This document shows positions 40,755 through 41,594 of a stretch of DNA of 41,594 nucleotides, piece by piece (positions within the stretch are counted from its first letter, which is position 1; the number at the start of each line of letters is the position of its first letter). Origin of the DNA: Mycolicibacterium iranicum. GTDB lineage: Bacteria > Actinomycetota > Actinomycetes > Mycobacteriales > Mycobacteriaceae. A model generated the notes under the pieces. The model was given only the letters and a program-made list of their open reading frames with translations, had not been told where the DNA came from and searched no databases. Location of the stretch: assembly GCF_001650495.1 (NCBI RefSeq), contig NZ_LWCS01000045.1, positions 1 to 41,594 of the forward strand, given 5' to 3'. The position numbers and the translations under genes were made by a program.

Positions 40755-41285
40755 CTAGATAGCCAAGCGCCCCAGCAGATCCCGACCCTTCTCGGCATTC
40801 TGCGGATCGCAGAGCACGTCGTAGCGGCCGGCGACGAGCTGCATCGTCGAGCTGAAATCCCTTGTGCCGCGCGCCATTGCGTAGGGGATTGCCGAGGTGA
40901 TCAAACCGAAGAACACGCCTGCGATCAGGCCGGTGATGAGCGCACTCCACGGATTGGGGCTGAAGAATCCGAGGATGAGACCGATGAACAAGCCCAGCCA
41001 CGCACCGGTCAGAACGCCGCCACCGAGCACTTTGGGCCAGGACAGCCGACCCGTCACACGCTCCACCTGCATGAGGTCGACGCCGACGATCGTCACCTGC
41101 TGCACCGGGAACTGCTGATCGGAGAGGTAGTCGACCGCGCGCTGAGCTTCGGCATAGGTCGGGTACGAGCCGATCGGCCACCCCTTGGGCGGCGTCGGCA
41201 GACCGACCGGGCGACCACGTCCCGACGCTGCGCCGGCCGCGGCAGGCGCGCCGGGATTCTGTCCTGGCTGGAACGGGCTGGTCAT
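40755..41285 (-). CDS. YflT/general-stress-protein-17M-like membrane protein (Rv1234-like)
   Basis: This 176-residue protein starts with a Pro/Ala/Gly-rich tail (1-34). An N-terminal GSP17M-like domain follows (GSYPTYAEAQRAVDYL, then VQQVTIVGVDL), and then two adjacent transmembrane segments (about 86-107 and 113-131: GAWLGLFIGLILGFF and ALITGLIAGVFFGLI). It ends in a cytoplasmic 'AGRYDVLCDPQNAEKGRDLL' region. The length (175 recalled) and position match M. tuberculosis Rv1234. The ATG at 41285 has GAAGGAG upstream. A TAGCGT hexamer on the minus strand at 41315-41320 is a plausible -10. It is divergent from the proline-rich gene at 41407. Molecular role unknown; relatives are stress-induced. 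Confidence 0.85.
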   Translation of the reverse strand: MTSPFQPGQNPGAPAAAGAASGRGRPVGLPTPPKGWPIGSYPTYAEAQRAVDYLSDQQFPVQQVTIVGVDLMQVERVTGRLSWPKVLGGGVLTGAWLGLFIGLILGFFSPNPWSALITGLIAGVFFGLITSAIPYAMARGTRDFSSTMQLVAGRYDVLCDPQNAEKGRDLLGRLAI

Positions 41286-41393
41286 CCTTCTACTCCTTCG
41301 ATACCGCGCGTTTCACGCTAGTCCTCCAACAACGTACGGCGCACCACAATGGTGCCCCGATGCGCGCTCACCTCGGTTTACCTGCCCTTAGGC

Positions 41394-41399
41394 TAGGTT
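41394..41399 (+). promoter_or_regulatory. Putative -10 for the gene at 41407
   Basis: TAGGTT fits TANNNT and lies 7 nt ahead of the ATG at 41407, consistent with a leaderless transcript. No Shine-Dalgarno sequence is visible. Confidence 0.4.
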
Positions 41400-41406
41400 G
41401 ATCACC

Positions 41407-41594
41407 ATGACAAGTCCGGACAACGACCCAGGCGGGGCCGGCTCTTCCGATTCCTCCGCGGGCGGGTCCGAGCCGTCGGCGGCAGGTTACGAGGCACCGC
41501 CGATCGAGCAGGCGCAGAGCACACCGAGTACCCCCGAACCGGGGTCGGATGACACCCCGCCGCAGGGCTACATCCCCCCGCCGGCGTACAACCC
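41407..41594 (+). CDS. Proline/serine-rich protein, N-terminal part (3' truncated; Rv1233c-like)
   Basis: Only 62 codons lie in the window. They encode a low-complexity Ser/Gly/Pro/Glu-rich cytoplasmic-looking segment (MTSPDNDPGGAGSSDSS, later PPQGYIPPPAYN), the usual disordered N-terminus of mycobacterial DUF4190/DUF4870-type membrane proteins. The membrane domain, if any, is beyond the window edge. Position next to the Rv1234-like gene suggests Rv1233c. The start is supported by a TAGGTT hexamer 7 nt upstream. Confidence 0.65.
   Translation, partial: MTSPDNDPGGAGSSDSSAGGSEPSAAGYEAPPIEQAQSTPSTPEPGSDDTPPQGYIPPPAYN

Overview
This window reads as chromosomal DNA of a high-GC mycobacterium, most likely a rapidly growing Mycolicibacterium-type species. 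The evidence is the set of mycobacterial genes present (fused kgd, cyp130-like P450, lprE, lpqZ, deaD, corA, a DUF732 secreted protein, a PGRS-repeat protein and an IdeR box) and an order that matches, from memory and in reverse, the M. tuberculosis segment Rv1257c to Rv1233c. No tRNA, rRNA, insertion sequence, phage or CRISPR array was seen. Coding density is very high, and no gene-free stretch exceeds about 230 bases.

Layout. 1-2502: the end of a hypothetical protein, a small hypothetical gene and a GlcD-like FAD oxidase (Rv1257c-like). 2537-12957: an accessory block of about 10.4 kb with no counterpart between Rv1257c and Rv1256c. It holds a hydrolase/reductase pair (-), an operon (+) of an NDH-2-like flavoprotein, cupin, NmrA-like protein, SDR, nitroreductase remnant and cNMP-domain sensor kinase, a large LAL-type LuxR regulator (-), and a degenerate SDR (+). 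13000-19147: P450 with TetR regulator, an IdeR-boxed siderophore-interacting protein, acyltransferase, DeaD helicase and LprE lipoprotein. 19252-29537: a three-domain nuclease/exonuclease/helicase, a second GlcD-like oxidase with a flavoprotein partner, two MFS exporters and a membrane protein. 29761-33498: kgd. 33607-41594: DUF732 protein, PGRS protein without a PE domain, SDR, LpqZ, malic enzyme, CorA, SUFU-domain protein, YflT-like stress protein and the start of a proline-rich protein.

The most notable structure is a 22-bp near-palindrome (GACTACGG-N5-CCGTGGTCC) found three times, only in the accessory block. It lies upstream of each of the three outward transcripts and always in the same orientation relative to the gene it precedes. 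The LAL regulator is encoded at the centre and one copy also lies behind its own start. The simplest reading is a self-contained LAL regulon controlling a small redox/hydrolytic pathway of unknown substrate, perhaps with the orphan cNMP-domain kinase as a second input. The block shows decay: a nitroreductase reduced to its last 41 residues behind a good ribosome binding site, and an SDR that has lost its Tyr-x-x-x-Lys.

Other points: lpqY-sugABC is missing from its usual place beside corA; lpqZ has no ATG, GTG or TTG ahead of its lipobox; a REP-like palindrome occurs twice, each time between convergent genes; and several genes look leaderless. All family and synteny statements are from memory, and no search was run.
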